Below are positions 7,979-18,873 of a stretch of 64,000 nt of DNA, in pieces. A program made the translations under genes and the position numbers. Positions within the stretch are counted from its first letter, which is position 1. Every line of letters starts with the position of its first letter. This DNA is from Variovorax jilinensis (GTDB lineage: Bacteria; Pseudomonadota; Gammaproteobacteria; Burkholderiales; Burkholderiaceae_C). The stretch covers positions 62,001 to 126,000 of the forward strand of contig NZ_JASZYQ010000005.1 in the NCBI RefSeq assembly GCF_030316885.1, given 5' to 3'. The notes beneath the pieces were generated by a model that searched no databases, was not told where the DNA came from, and saw nothing but the letters and a program-made list of their open reading frames with translations.

Positions 7979-8551
7979 TCAGGCCGCTTTCCAGAAGATG
8001 TAGTCGGCCTGGTAGCGCACGGTCTCCTGCCGGCCCTTGGTCGCCGGTGTGCAGGCGCTGGTGGGCGCGACGCCGCCGCGCAGCGCCACGCGCTGGATGT
8101 ACGTGACGCCGTTCATCGCGCCGCTGCCCATCGCCGGGTTGGCCTTGACGAGCTGGTAGGGCAGGCTGGTCGGGCTGGAAGGCGCGACCGCCACCTGCGT
8201 CGCCGTGAGCTTGGAGCCGTCGTTGGCTTCCCAGGTCGCGGGCGGGCCGTAGTACTTGCCGACCGCCTTGCCGCTGCGGTCGTTGAGCACCGCCTTGGGG
8301 CCGACGAACACCCATTCGACCTCGCCCGACATGCTGGCCTTGTCGCGGCATTCGTAGGTGATCTCGCCGACGCCGACGGTTTCCATGGCCACCCTGTGGC
8401 CGGCCGGCACCTGGACCGGCGGCGGCAGTGCAGCCTGCGAGAAGGGCATACCGCCACCGGTCATCGGCGTCGAGCCGCAGGCGGAAAGCAGGGCGGTCGC
8501 TGCGAGCAGAGAGGCGAGGGTGACGCCACGGCGTGGAATGGATCGATGCAT
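7979..8551 (-). CDS. DUF3455 domain lipoprotein
   Basis: A 190-aa protein with a lipoprotein signal: MHRSIPRRG, hydrophobic TLASLLAATA, lipobox LLSACG with Cys at about residue 26. The mature domain matches DUF3455: VGVGEITYECR, EWVFVGPKAVL, KYYGPPATWEANDGSKLTATQV and a C-terminal TPATKGRQETVRYQADYIFW. DUF3455 proteins are predicted secreted or envelope proteins without known activity. The gene sits directly upstream of, and codirectional with, an ECF sigma/anti-sigma pair (66 bp), suggesting but not proving co-regulation. The start at 8551 follows a caaggagcc ribosome site. Confidence 0.85.
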   Translation of the reverse strand: MHRSIPRRGVTLASLLAATALLSACGSTPMTGGGMPFSQAALPPPVQVPAGHRVAMETVGVGEITYECRDKASMSGEVEWVFVGPKAVLNDRSGKAVGKYYGPPATWEANDGSKLTATQVAVAPSSPTSLPYQLVKANPAMGSGAMNGVTYIQRVALRGGVAPTSACTPATKGRQETVRYQADYIFWKAA

Positions 8552-8714
8552 GGAAGGCTCCTTGGAGGGTTGGGACACTGGCAGCGGCTTGCTGCTGCAG
8601 GTACTACCCGCCAGGGCGCCGTTCGGATGCAGCCGGCGCAAAAAGATTTCGGCGTTGCATCGAACCGACAGGCGCGTCCCGGGGCGCTTTGGAACTTCCC
8701 CATAATCACCTGAC

Positions 8715-8969
8715 ATGAATTCCAGCGTCCCGACCCCCGAACAGCTCGCCCACATCGACGACGACGAGCTCGTGCGCCTGGCCGTGAGCTGGCGCGCGCA
8801 GGCCGGGCGCGGCGACCGGGAAGCCTTCGGGGTCGCCCATGCGCTCGAAGTCGAATGCCGGCGTCGCCTGCGCACCAGCCAGCTGCAGCAGCTGCCGCCC
8901 GAGGCGCCGGCGCCGGCCCGGCCCTGGTGGAAGTTCTGGGGCGCCAAGGGCAGCCCTGTACAGGGCTGA
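8715..8969 (+). CDS. Small hypothetical protein
   Basis: An 84-aa, soluble, charged protein beginning MNSSVPTPEQLAHIDDDELVRLA, with a predicted helical core (AWRAQAG through RRRLRTSQLQQL) and a Pro/Trp-rich tail (PAPARPWWKFWGAK). No recognised domain and no signal peptide. The ORF has the same GC-rich third-position bias as neighbours and starts 164 bp from the divergent DUF3455 gene. Its last codons lie in an 18-bp perfect palindrome (8951-8968). Function unknown; the WWKFW tail recalls small Burkholderiales hypothetical proteins. Confidence 0.65.
   Translation: MNSSVPTPEQLAHIDDDELVRLAVSWRAQAGRGDREAFGVAHALEVECRRRLRTSQLQQLPPEAPAPARPWWKFWGAKGSPVQG
8951..8968. repeat. Perfect 18-bp palindrome at the 3' end of the 84-aa gene
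   Basis: The sequence CAGCCCTGTACAGGGCTG is its own reverse complement and covers the last codons of the gene at 8715. It has no following T-run, so it is a weak candidate for an intrinsic terminator. It lies 27 bp from the convergent gene's stop at 8995, where a bidirectional hairpin or protein-binding site would fit. Confidence 0.5.
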
Positions 8970-8994
8970 CAGCGCCGACTTGGGCGGCGCGCGC

Positions 8995-10038
8995 TCAGCG
9001 CCCGCGCACCATCGACATCACCTGCCCCACGTCGAGCGTGCGGGCCTTTTCCTGCATCGCGGGCAGGTAGCGCGTCTGCAGCCCCTGGCCTTCCCGCACG
9101 ACGCCGGCGTAGGCGTCCTTGAGCATCTGCGTCGTGAGCTGGCGTCCGCCCGCGTAGTAGCGCTTGGCGACGTGGCCGAGCGCGTAGGTGGTCGCGAAGC
9201 TCATGCCGGAGCTGACGGCCTGCTTGCCCAGCCCGCCCAGCAGCCCGCCGCCGACCTTGCCGAGCAGCCCGCCCAGCAGCTTGCGGCCCGCCTGCTCGAG
9301 GTATTGCGAGGTCAGGCCGACGCCCACGGTGGCGATGAAATCCTTGACGTGGCCGCTGTCGAGCTCGAAGCCATAGGACTTCCCGATGCGATAGACCAGC
9401 TTCATCTGCAGCGGAATGATCGCCATGGTCGACAGCGTCTCGGGCAGCAGCTCGAGCGCGCCGTTGAGGATCGAGGCGTTGAGGATGGCCTGGTCGAGCT
9501 CGGCCGTGTCGGGCGTGGCGGCTGCGGCGCCGGCTGTGGCTGCCGCTGCCGTCGCCGTCGCCGTCGCCGTCGTGGCCGTCGTCGCGGCCGTCGTGGCAGG
9601 CAGGGTCGTGCCGCCGGCTGCCGCCGGGCCCGCCGCAGCGCCCGCGGCGAGCGGTGCCGAAGCCATCGCCTGCGCCTGTTCGCTGAAGCGCTCGGCCGCT
9701 GCGGCATCCAGCCCGAGCGCATCGCGCAGCTCGGTCAGGAAGCCGCGCTCCAACTGGGACTGCGCGCCGTCGGCATCGCATACGCAGACGGCCATTTCGT
9801 AGGCCAGCTGCCTCGTGTCGCGGCTCTGCAGCTGCGCCGCGACCTCGCCCATCGAGGCGCGCTTCATGAGCACGTCCTGGTAGAGCGTCGGCAGGTGCAG
9901 GCCGGAGGCTTCGGAGAAGCCCTCGGCGATGCGGCGGATCTCCTCGCGTTCGCGTTCGTGCTTGTCGCCGTCGACGAACGCTGCCATCAGGCTCAGCGTG
10001 ACGACGGCGCGCGATTCCGTTGCATCCATGGCGCTCAT
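8995..10038 (-). CDS. TerB-like / DUF697 domain protein
   Basis: A 347-aa protein. The N-terminal ~110 residues resemble the TerB (tellurite-resistance) all-helical domain: SLMAAFVDGDKHEREREEI and ERGFLTELRDALGLD. A low-complexity Ala/Thr linker (about 135-180) follows. The C-terminal half matches DUF697 (YcjF-like): IIPLQMKLVYRIGKSYGFELD, VKDFIATVGVGLTSQYLE, a Gly/Leu-rich amphipathic segment (LLGGLLGKVGGGLLGGLG) and TYALGHVAKRYYAGG. The start chosen overlaps the stop of the upstream Bax-inhibitor gene as ATGA; an internal ATG at 10029 is the alternative. The DUF697 part may associate with membranes. Role unknown; coupling suggests joint function with the BI-1 protein. Confidence 0.8.
   Translation of the reverse strand: MSAMDATESRAVVTLSLMAAFVDGDKHEREREEIRRIAEGFSEASGLHLPTLYQDVLMKRASMGEVAAQLQSRDTRQLAYEMAVCVCDADGAQSQLERGFLTELRDALGLDAAAAERFSEQAQAMASAPLAAGAAAGPAAAGGTTLPATTAATTATTATATATAAAATAGAAAATPDTAELDQAILNASILNGALELLPETLSTMAIIPLQMKLVYRIGKSYGFELDSGHVKDFIATVGVGLTSQYLEQAGRKLLGGLLGKVGGGLLGGLGKQAVSSGMSFATTYALGHVAKRYYAGGRQLTTQMLKDAYAGVVREGQGLQTRYLPAMQEKARTLDVGQVMSMVRGR
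9536..9605. repeat. Hexanucleotide-rich low-complexity tract inside the TerB-DUF697 gene
   Basis: A run of GTCGCC/GTCGTG hexamers (densest near 9549-9598) encodes the Ala/Thr-rich linker between the TerB-like and DUF697 parts on the minus strand. Imperfect units keep the reading frame because the repeat length is a multiple of three, so length variation would alter only the linker. Confidence 0.6.
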
Positions 10039-10730
10039 TCCTCGCGGCCACCGCCGATGCCGAGCAGCAGCAGCAGCGACTGGAACACGTTGTACAGGCT
10101 CAGGTAGACGCCGAGCGTGGCCGTGATGTAGTTGGTCTCGTGGCCGTCCTTCACGCGCTTGAGGTCGTGCAGGATGAAGGCCGAGAAGATGCCGATCGCG
10201 AGCACCGCGAGCGTGATCGTCAGCGCGCTGGACTGGATGAAGAAGTTGGCGATGCCGGCCACCAGCAGCAGGATGGCGCCGATGAAGAGCCACTTGCCCA
10301 TGGCCGAGAGGTCGCGCTTGATCACCGACGACAGGCTGGCCATGCCGAGGAACACGGCGCCGGTGCCTGCGAAGGCAGTCATCACGAGGCTGGCGCCGTT
10401 CTGCATGCCCAGCACCACGCCGAGCATGCGTGACAGCATCAGGCCCATGAAGAAGGTGAAGCCCAGCAGCACCGGCACGCCGGCGGCCGAGTTCTTGGTC
10501 TTCTCGATCGCGAACATGAAGCCGAAGGCGCCGGCCAGGAAGACCACCATCGAAATGCCCGGGGAAAGCAGGGTGGCGATGCCGCTGGCCATGCCGATCC
10601 AGGCGCCGAGCACGGTCGGCACCATCGACAGGGCGAGCAGCCAGTAGGTATTGCGCAGCACCTGGTTGCGCTGCGCGGCGACCGGCGAGCCGGCGTACGG
10701 GGAGCCCAGGACCTGGGTGTTGTCGTTCAT
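10035..10730 (-). CDS. Bax inhibitor-1 / YccA family membrane protein
   Basis: A 231-aa integral inner-membrane protein with about seven hydrophobic segments, typical of the BI-1 (TMBIM) family whose bacterial members include the calcium-leak channel BsYetJ and E. coli YccA, an FtsH modulator. The N-terminus is soluble (MNDNTQVLGSPYAG), then NTYWLLALSMVPTVLGAWIG opens the first membrane helix. The family's C-terminal signature with acidic residue appears as DLKRVKDGHETNYITATLGVYLSLYNVFQSLL. Followed by the TerB-DUF697 gene with an ATGA overlap. Divergent from nhaR; the 125-bp gap holds TCGA-type repeats. Confidence 0.92.
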   Translation of the reverse strand: MNDNTQVLGSPYAGSPVAAQRNQVLRNTYWLLALSMVPTVLGAWIGMASGIATLLSPGISMVVFLAGAFGFMFAIEKTKNSAAGVPVLLGFTFFMGLMLSRMLGVVLGMQNGASLVMTAFAGTGAVFLGMASLSSVIKRDLSAMGKWLFIGAILLLVAGIANFFIQSSALTITLAVLAIGIFSAFILHDLKRVKDGHETNYITATLGVYLSLYNVFQSLLLLLGIGGGREE

Positions 10731-10795
10731 GAGGAATCCTTCTTGGAAAAGCGCACGAAACGCGCGCGTGGAAGCTACTGTAGGTGGCGATAGCC

Positions 10796-10819
10796 TTCGA
10801 GAAAAGTCGAATTTTCGAC
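10796..10819. promoter_or_regulatory. Candidate LysR-type operator between BI-1 and nhaR genes
   Basis: Overlapping inverted repeats: TTCGA-N6-TCGAA (10796-10811) and GTCGAA-TT-TTCGAC (10806-10819). The first has the T-N11-A-like dyad of LysR sites and lies 40-60 bp upstream of the nhaR start, the usual place for LysR autoregulation. It may also control the divergent BI-1 operon. Binding is inferred from position and symmetry only. Confidence 0.5.
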
Positions 10820-10855
10820 ATCATCATTTCGCGTTTTCCGTAGGATGGCGTCCGC

Positions 10856-11767
10856 ATGAACTTCAAGCACCTGCATTACTTCTGGGCCGCGGCCAAGGCC
10901 GGCGGCATCGTGCGGGCCAGCGAGCAGCTGCACATCACGCCGCAGACGCTTTCGGGCCAGATCAAGCTGCTCGAGGAAAACCTGGGCTGCGCGCTGTTCC
11001 AGAAGCGCGGCCGCGGACTCGAACTCACGCCGGAGGGCCGCACGGCGCTCACGTACGCCGACCAGATCTTCGCGCTCGGCTCCGAACTGGAGGCCGCGCT
11101 CGGCAGCCGGGGCGAGGGCGCGCGCGCCCTCGACTTCCGGGTCGGGATCGCGGACGCGGTGCCGAAGTCGATCGCCTACCGGCTGATCGAGCCCGCCCTC
11201 GCGATCGACGAGCCGGTGCGCCTGATCTGCCACGAGGGCAACTTCCGCGACCTGCTGGGCCAGCTCTCGGTGCAGCGAATCGATCTCGTGATCGCCGACG
11301 AGGCGATGGGCAGGCAGATGGGCGTCAAGGCCTTCAACCACACGCTGGGCACCACCGCGATGAGCTTCTTCGCCACGCCGGCGCTGAGAAGCAGCCTGAA
11401 GGGCGATTTCCCGCAGTGCCTGGACCGCGCCCCGATGCTGATCCAGGGCGCCAGTTCGGCCGCGCGGCAGCGGCTCGACCTCTGGCTGGCCGAGCACCGG
11501 CTGCGGCCGCGGGCCATCGGCGAATTCGACGACGCCGCCCTGCTCAAGGCCTTCGGCGGCGAAGGCCGCGGCGTCTTCATGACGCCCACGGTGCTCGAGG
11601 ACGAGACCTGCGCCCAGTACGGCGTCGAGGTCATCGGCCGCGCCGCCGAGCTGATCGAGGAGTTCTTCGCGATCTCGGTCGAACGCCGCATCACGCACCC
11701 GTGCGTGGTCGCGATCACGCGCGCCGCGCGGGGGCGCTTCCATGGCGCGCGGGCCGTTTCCGGATAA
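10856..11767 (+). CDS. nhaR: LysR-family regulator, NhaR type
   Basis: A 303-aa LysR-type regulator. The N-terminal helix-turn-helix (FKHLHYFWAAAKAGGIVRASEQLHI, TPQTLSGQIKLLEENLG, KRGRGLELTPEGR) is the version characteristic of NhaR, which in E. coli answers sodium and alkaline pH and activates nhaA. The ligand domain starts near residue 92 (LDFRVGIADAVPKSIAYRL). No Na+/H+ antiporter gene is adjacent; instead, a self-sufficient P450 starts 22 bp downstream on the same strand, so the regulator may be co-transcribed with it. A TCGA-repeat site lies just upstream. Confidence 0.88.
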   Translation: MNFKHLHYFWAAAKAGGIVRASEQLHITPQTLSGQIKLLEENLGCALFQKRGRGLELTPEGRTALTYADQIFALGSELEAALGSRGEGARALDFRVGIADAVPKSIAYRLIEPALAIDEPVRLICHEGNFRDLLGQLSVQRIDLVIADEAMGRQMGVKAFNHTLGTTAMSFFATPALRSSLKGDFPQCLDRAPMLIQGASSAARQRLDLWLAEHRLRPRAIGEFDDAALLKAFGGEGRGVFMTPTVLEDETCAQYGVEVIGRAAELIEEFFAISVERRITHPCVVAITRAARGRFHGARAVSG

Positions 11768-11789
11768 TCGCGCGGCCCACGAGGAGACC

Positions 11790-14984
<3,195 letters not shown>

Positions 14985-15009
14985 AGGACGTGAAGGACGG
15001 GAGGGTGGC

Positions 15010-15267
15010 TCAGAGCGCGCCGGGGACCGTGCGCACGTCCCAGGCGCCGCCGAAGCCGCTGGGCGCGGCGCGCTCGCGCGCGGGCTGAAGATTGGCGAGC
15101 ACCTGCTGGCCGGCTTCCTGCGCTGCCTTGTAGGAGGGCAACGGTCCTTGAGCCGACTCGATCACCTGGCAGGGCCCCAGCCGCAGCCATCCGCCGGGAC
15201 GGACGATCAGCCAGTAAAAGTGGCCGGCGATGGGTTCTTCGATGACGAGGCTCAGGTCAGGCTTCAT
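15010..15267 (-). CDS. Small hypothetical protein
   Basis: An 85-aa soluble protein: MKPDLSLVIEEPIAGHFYWLIVRPGG, then a strand-rich region ending in a conserved-looking LPSYKAAQEAGQQVLANLQ helix and a tail with a WDVRTVPG motif. No domain is recognised. It is convergent with the P450 fusion gene (25 bp after its stop) and lies 86 bp downstream of the BrkB gene on the same strand. Codon bias matches neighbours, which supports a real gene. Confidence 0.6.
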   Translation of the reverse strand: MKPDLSLVIEEPIAGHFYWLIVRPGGWLRLGPCQVIESAQGPLPSYKAAQEAGQQVLANLQPARERAAPSGFGGAWDVRTVPGAL

Positions 15268-15353
15268 GGACAGCGGTTCGATCTTCTTGTGCTGGTTCCC
15301 ATTGGACCGAACGCGCCGGAACCGGCCAAGGAAAAAGATCACGGCGCGTCGCG

Positions 15354-16481
15354 CTATTTGCCTCGTGCCTGGGCGCGCGTGGCTCGGCGCTGACGCTTGC
15401 GCCAGCGCAGGGCGAGCTCGTTGGCAAGCGCCACGGCGCCGAGGGTGATGACCTGGCGGGCGAGCAGGCTGGTGGCGCGGCCGAGGCGACGGTCGATCTC
15501 GGCCTGGGTGGCGGCGGTGCGCGCGAGTTCGGCCTTGCCGGCCGCTGCGACCAGCGGCTTGCCCACGGCGGCCGTGCCGGCCTCGGCGAGCTTCGCTGCC
15601 TGTTCGGTCGCCTGCTGGGCCTTCACGCCCGCGAGCGAACCGTGCTCGTCGGCATAGACCTTGGTGAACTCGGCGCCGAGCAGGAAGATCTGCGCCGCGT
15701 AATAGACCCACGCCACCAGCAGAACCAGTGAGCCGGCTGCGGCGAAGGATTCGGTCACGCCGCTCTTGCCGAGGTAGAGCCCGATCAGCAGCTTGCCGAG
15801 CTCGAACAGCACGGCCGTCACCAGGGCGCCGATCCAGACGTCGCGCCAGGCGATGCGCGCGGTCGGCATGAGCTTGTAGATCATCGCGAAGAGCAGCGTG
15901 AGGATGGCCAGCGAGACGACCACGTTCAGAATCTGCAAGAGCAGCTCCCAGCCCGGGAGCAGGCCGCCATACCAGGTGTCGAAGGCGGCCAGCCCGGCGC
16001 TCACCAGCAGCGACACGATCAGCAGGAAGGCCAGGCCCAGGATCAGCCCGAAGGACAGCACCCGGGCGCGCAGCACGGCCCAGACGCCCTGCGGCTTCTG
16101 CTTCTCCGGCACGTGCCAGATGCGGTCGAGAGCGCTCTGCAGTTCCGCGAAGACCGTGGTCGCGCCGATCAGGAGAACGCCGAGGCTGATGGCGCCGGCG
16201 ATCAGGCCGCGCTCGGGCTCGCTCGCGCTCTTCAGCAACGCTTCGACTGCGCTGGCGCCTTCCGCTCCGACCAGGCCGGCGATCTGGGCGACGATCTGCT
16301 GCTGCGCCTCGTCGCGTCCGAACAGCGCCCCCGCGATGGCGATGACGATCACCAGCAAGGGCGCCAGCGAGAAGATGGTGTAGTACGAGATCGCCGCGCC
16401 CATGCTGGGCGCGAAGTCGTCGATCCACGCCATCACCGCCTTGCGGCATAGGGCGAAAAGGTGCTGCGGCGACATCGGCAT
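15354..16481 (-). CDS. YihY/BrkB family inner-membrane protein
   Basis: A 375-aa protein of the YihY/virulence-factor BrkB family (once called ribonuclease BN by mistake). Six or so membrane helices are visible in the first ~280 residues, with the family blocks GAAISYYTIFSLAPLLVIVIA, RIWHVPEKQKPQGVWAVLRAR and a segment ending VAWVYYAAQIFLLGAEFTKVYA. The ~90-residue C-terminal tail (after DEHGSLAGVK) is charged, helical and cytosolic, rich in Ala/Glu/Lys, and longer than in minimal family members. Transport or other activity is unproven for the family. Confidence 0.9.
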   Translation of the reverse strand: MPMSPQHLFALCRKAVMAWIDDFAPSMGAAISYYTIFSLAPLLVIVIAIAGALFGRDEAQQQIVAQIAGLVGAEGASAVEALLKSASEPERGLIAGAISLGVLLIGATTVFAELQSALDRIWHVPEKQKPQGVWAVLRARVLSFGLILGLAFLLIVSLLVSAGLAAFDTWYGGLLPGWELLLQILNVVVSLAILTLLFAMIYKLMPTARIAWRDVWIGALVTAVLFELGKLLIGLYLGKSGVTESFAAAGSLVLLVAWVYYAAQIFLLGAEFTKVYADEHGSLAGVKAQQATEQAAKLAEAGTAAVGKPLVAAAGKAELARTAATQAEIDRRLGRATSLLARQVITLGAVALANELALRWRKRQRRATRAQARGK

Positions 16482-16648
16482 GGGGCCTCTGGGTGGTGGG
16501 CATGCGGCGCCTGCGAAGGACAGGATGGCGGCGACGCGGTGCCATGGCGGCCAGCATGGCGCGGCCGCCGCGCGCGGGCTGTAGGAGCGCGGCGTGCTTC
16601 GGCGCAGGCGGCTGCGAGCGCGGGCTGGTGCGCGTCGAGAATGGCGAC

Positions 16649-17683
16649 ATGGACCTGCACTGGCTCGCCCGTTTCGACGCCGACCTGTCGCGCCGCTACA
16701 AGGGGCTGCGGCTGGTCACGGCCTACGGGCTGGCGGCGCTGCTGGGCTGGCTGCTCGGGGGCGCGTCGATGCCCGACAGCAGCGCCATGCTGGCCTTCCT
16801 GGCCGGCAATTTCGCCCTCTGGGCCAGCGTCTCGGAAGGGCGCGAGAGCCGGCCGCGCGCTGCCCGCGACCTGGTGGTGCTGTGCGCGGCGGCGGCGATC
16901 GGCGGCGCGAGCTTCATCGTGGCGGCGCCGCTGCTCGCGACGCTCGGTCGCTGGGGACCCGAACTGGTGCTGGTCACCGGTGCCTTCGGCGCCGGTTGCC
17001 TCAAGCGCTTCGGCATGCTCGGCGGCGGTGTCGGCTCGCAGGTCTACATCGGTCAGCTGCTGGCCTTCAGTACCGGCCAGTCGATGGCCGACCTGCCGGC
17101 GATGGCGCTCGCGGGCCTCGCTGCCGCGGCGGCCGCGGTGCTGGCGCGCAGCCTGGTCGCGCCGGCGCGGCCGCCCCCGGTGCCGGTCGTGGTGCCGGCT
17201 GCGCGGTGCTCGCTCGGCGGCCTGCCCGGCGAGCTTGCGATGGGGCTGCAGGCCGCCACGGGCGCGCTCGCGGTGATCGCGCTCGACGCCTTGTTCGGTC
17301 TCGAGCAGCCGGCCTGGGCCATCACCGCCTGCGTCTACGTGATCGCGGGCACGGCCAGCGGCACGGCCGCACGTGTGCGCCAGCGCATCGCGGGCACCTG
17401 GGTCGGGGTGCTGCTGGGGCTGGCCTGCCTGCCGCTCGCGGAGCACGTGGCGCCGCTGGCCTGGGCGCTCGCGGCCTGCGCGATGGTGCTCTACGCCGTC
17501 ACGCTGGTCGAGCGCTACGACATCGCCTGCGGTGCCTTCGCCTTCGTGCTGGTGCTCACGCTCGCGGCCAGCGGCGAGCACTCGGTGGCGCTGCTCGCCT
17601 CGCGTGCCTGGGAGACGATGCTGGGCGGCTTGCTGGGCCTGCTGTCAGCGCGCTTGGTGCTGCCGCTGCGCGCTGCAGCCTGA
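16649..17683 (+). CDS. FUSC-family aromatic-acid-exporter-like membrane protein
   Basis: A 344-aa inner-membrane protein with about ten hydrophobic segments in two repeats, matching the FUSC (fusaric acid resistance)-like half-transporter layout. The second repeat includes ALDALFGLEQPAWAITACVYVIAGTASGTAARVRQRIAGTW, the family block with the RxxQRIxGT motif. Members export aromatic carboxylic acids, but substrate is unknown here. The ATG at 16649 is chosen because it starts just before the conserved first helix; further upstream in-frame starts would overlap the BrkB promoter region. Stands 65 bp before aroG. Confidence 0.75.
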   Translation: MDLHWLARFDADLSRRYKGLRLVTAYGLAALLGWLLGGASMPDSSAMLAFLAGNFALWASVSEGRESRPRAARDLVVLCAAAAIGGASFIVAAPLLATLGRWGPELVLVTGAFGAGCLKRFGMLGGGVGSQVYIGQLLAFSTGQSMADLPAMALAGLAAAAAAVLARSLVAPARPPPVPVVVPAARCSLGGLPGELAMGLQAATGALAVIALDALFGLEQPAWAITACVYVIAGTASGTAARVRQRIAGTWVGVLLGLACLPLAEHVAPLAWALAACAMVLYAVTLVERYDIACGAFAFVLVLTLAASGEHSVALLASRAWETMLGGLLGLLSARLVLPLRAAA

Positions 17684-17748
17684 GGCCGCGCCGCCGCAGA
17701 GGACAATCGGGGCCGGATTTCCAGTTTCAGCTTCGGATACTCATTGCC

Positions 17749-18873
17749 ATGCCTTCCATCGACGACCCCTTCCACGACGCCGAAGTCGGCTCTCGCGACA
17801 GCACCCTCGACACCACGCGCATCGACGACGTGCGCATCGGCGCAGTGCGCCCGCTCATGACCCCGGCCCTGCTGCAGGAGCGCGTGCCGGTGCGCGACAA
17901 CACGCTGGCGCTGGTCGAGAGCAGCCGTGCAGCGATCGCCGACGTGCTGCACGGCCGCGACGACCGCCTCGTGGTGGTGGTCGGCCCCTGCTCGATCCAC
18001 GACCATGACCAGGCGATCGAGTACGCCCGGCGTCTCAAGCCGGTGGCCGATTCGCTGCAGGACGACCTGCTGATCGTGATGCGCGCCTACTTCGAGAAGC
18101 CGCGCACCACGGTGGGCTGGAAGGGCTACATCAACGATCCGCACCTGGACGGCAGCTTCGCGATCAACGAGGGCCTCGAGCGGGCGCGCCGGCTGCTGCT
18201 CGAACTGACCACGCTGGGCCTGCCCACCGGCACCGAGTTCCTCGATCTGCTGAGCCCGCAGTTCATCGCCGACCTGATCGCCTGGGGCGCGATCGGCGCC
18301 CGCACCACCGAGAGCCAGAGCCATCGGCAGCTGGCCTCGGGCCTGAGCTGCCCGGTCGGCTTCAAGAACGGCACCGACGGCAGCCTCAAGGTGGCGGCCG
18401 ACGCCATCCTCGCGGCACGCGCGCCGCATGCCTTCATGGGCATGACGAAGATGGGCATGGCGGCGATCTTCGAGACCCGCGGCAACGACGACTGCCACGT
18501 GATCCTGCGCGGCGGCAAGGCGCCCAACTATGCGGCCGCCGACATCGACGCCAGCTGCGAGACGCTGCGAGGAAACGGGCTGCGCGAGCAGGTGATGATC
18601 GATGTCTCGCACGGCAACAGCAGCAAGCAGCACCAGCGCCAGATCGTGGTCGCGGGCGAGGTCGCACAGCAGATCGCGGCCGGCGATGCGCGCATCACCG
18701 GCCTCATGATCGAAAGCCATCTCGAGGAAGGCCGGCAGGACCTGAAGCCTGGCGTGCCGCTGCGCCACGGCGTCTCCATCACCGACGCCTGCATCGGCTT
18801 TGCGCAGACGGTGCCGGTGCTCGAGCAACTGGCGCGTGCGGTGCACGTACGTCGCCGCAGCGTGAAGGCATGA
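17749..18873 (+). CDS. aroG: 3-deoxy-7-phosphoheptulonate synthase, class I
   Basis: A 374-aa DAHP synthase condensing phosphoenolpyruvate with erythrose-4-phosphate, the first step of the shikimate pathway; cytosolic. Class-I blocks are complete: VVVVGPCSIHDHDQAIEYARRL (metal Cys in GPCSIHD), MRAYFEKPRTTVGWKGYINDP, GLPTGTEFLDLLSPQ, GARTTESQSHR, GFKNGTDG, DVSHGNSSK and IESHLEEGRQ. The N-terminal ~50 residues match the allosteric part of the AroF/G/H group; which aromatic amino acid inhibits it is not readable with certainty. Its stop overlaps the start of an ABC ATPase gene as ATGA. Confidence 0.95.
   Translation: MPSIDDPFHDAEVGSRDSTLDTTRIDDVRIGAVRPLMTPALLQERVPVRDNTLALVESSRAAIADVLHGRDDRLVVVVGPCSIHDHDQAIEYARRLKPVADSLQDDLLIVMRAYFEKPRTTVGWKGYINDPHLDGSFAINEGLERARRLLLELTTLGLPTGTEFLDLLSPQFIADLIAWGAIGARTTESQSHRQLASGLSCPVGFKNGTDGSLKVAADAILAARAPHAFMGMTKMGMAAIFETRGNDDCHVILRGGKAPNYAAADIDASCETLRGNGLREQVMIDVSHGNSSKQHQRQIVVAGEVAQQIAAGDARITGLMIESHLEEGRQDLKPGVPLRHGVSITDACIGFAQTVPVLEQLARAVHVRRRSVKA

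Noticed and set aside
14985..15009. Intrinsic terminator after the P450 fusion
   Set aside because: The repeated gaaggacgt motif there is not an inverted repeat and there is no T-run.
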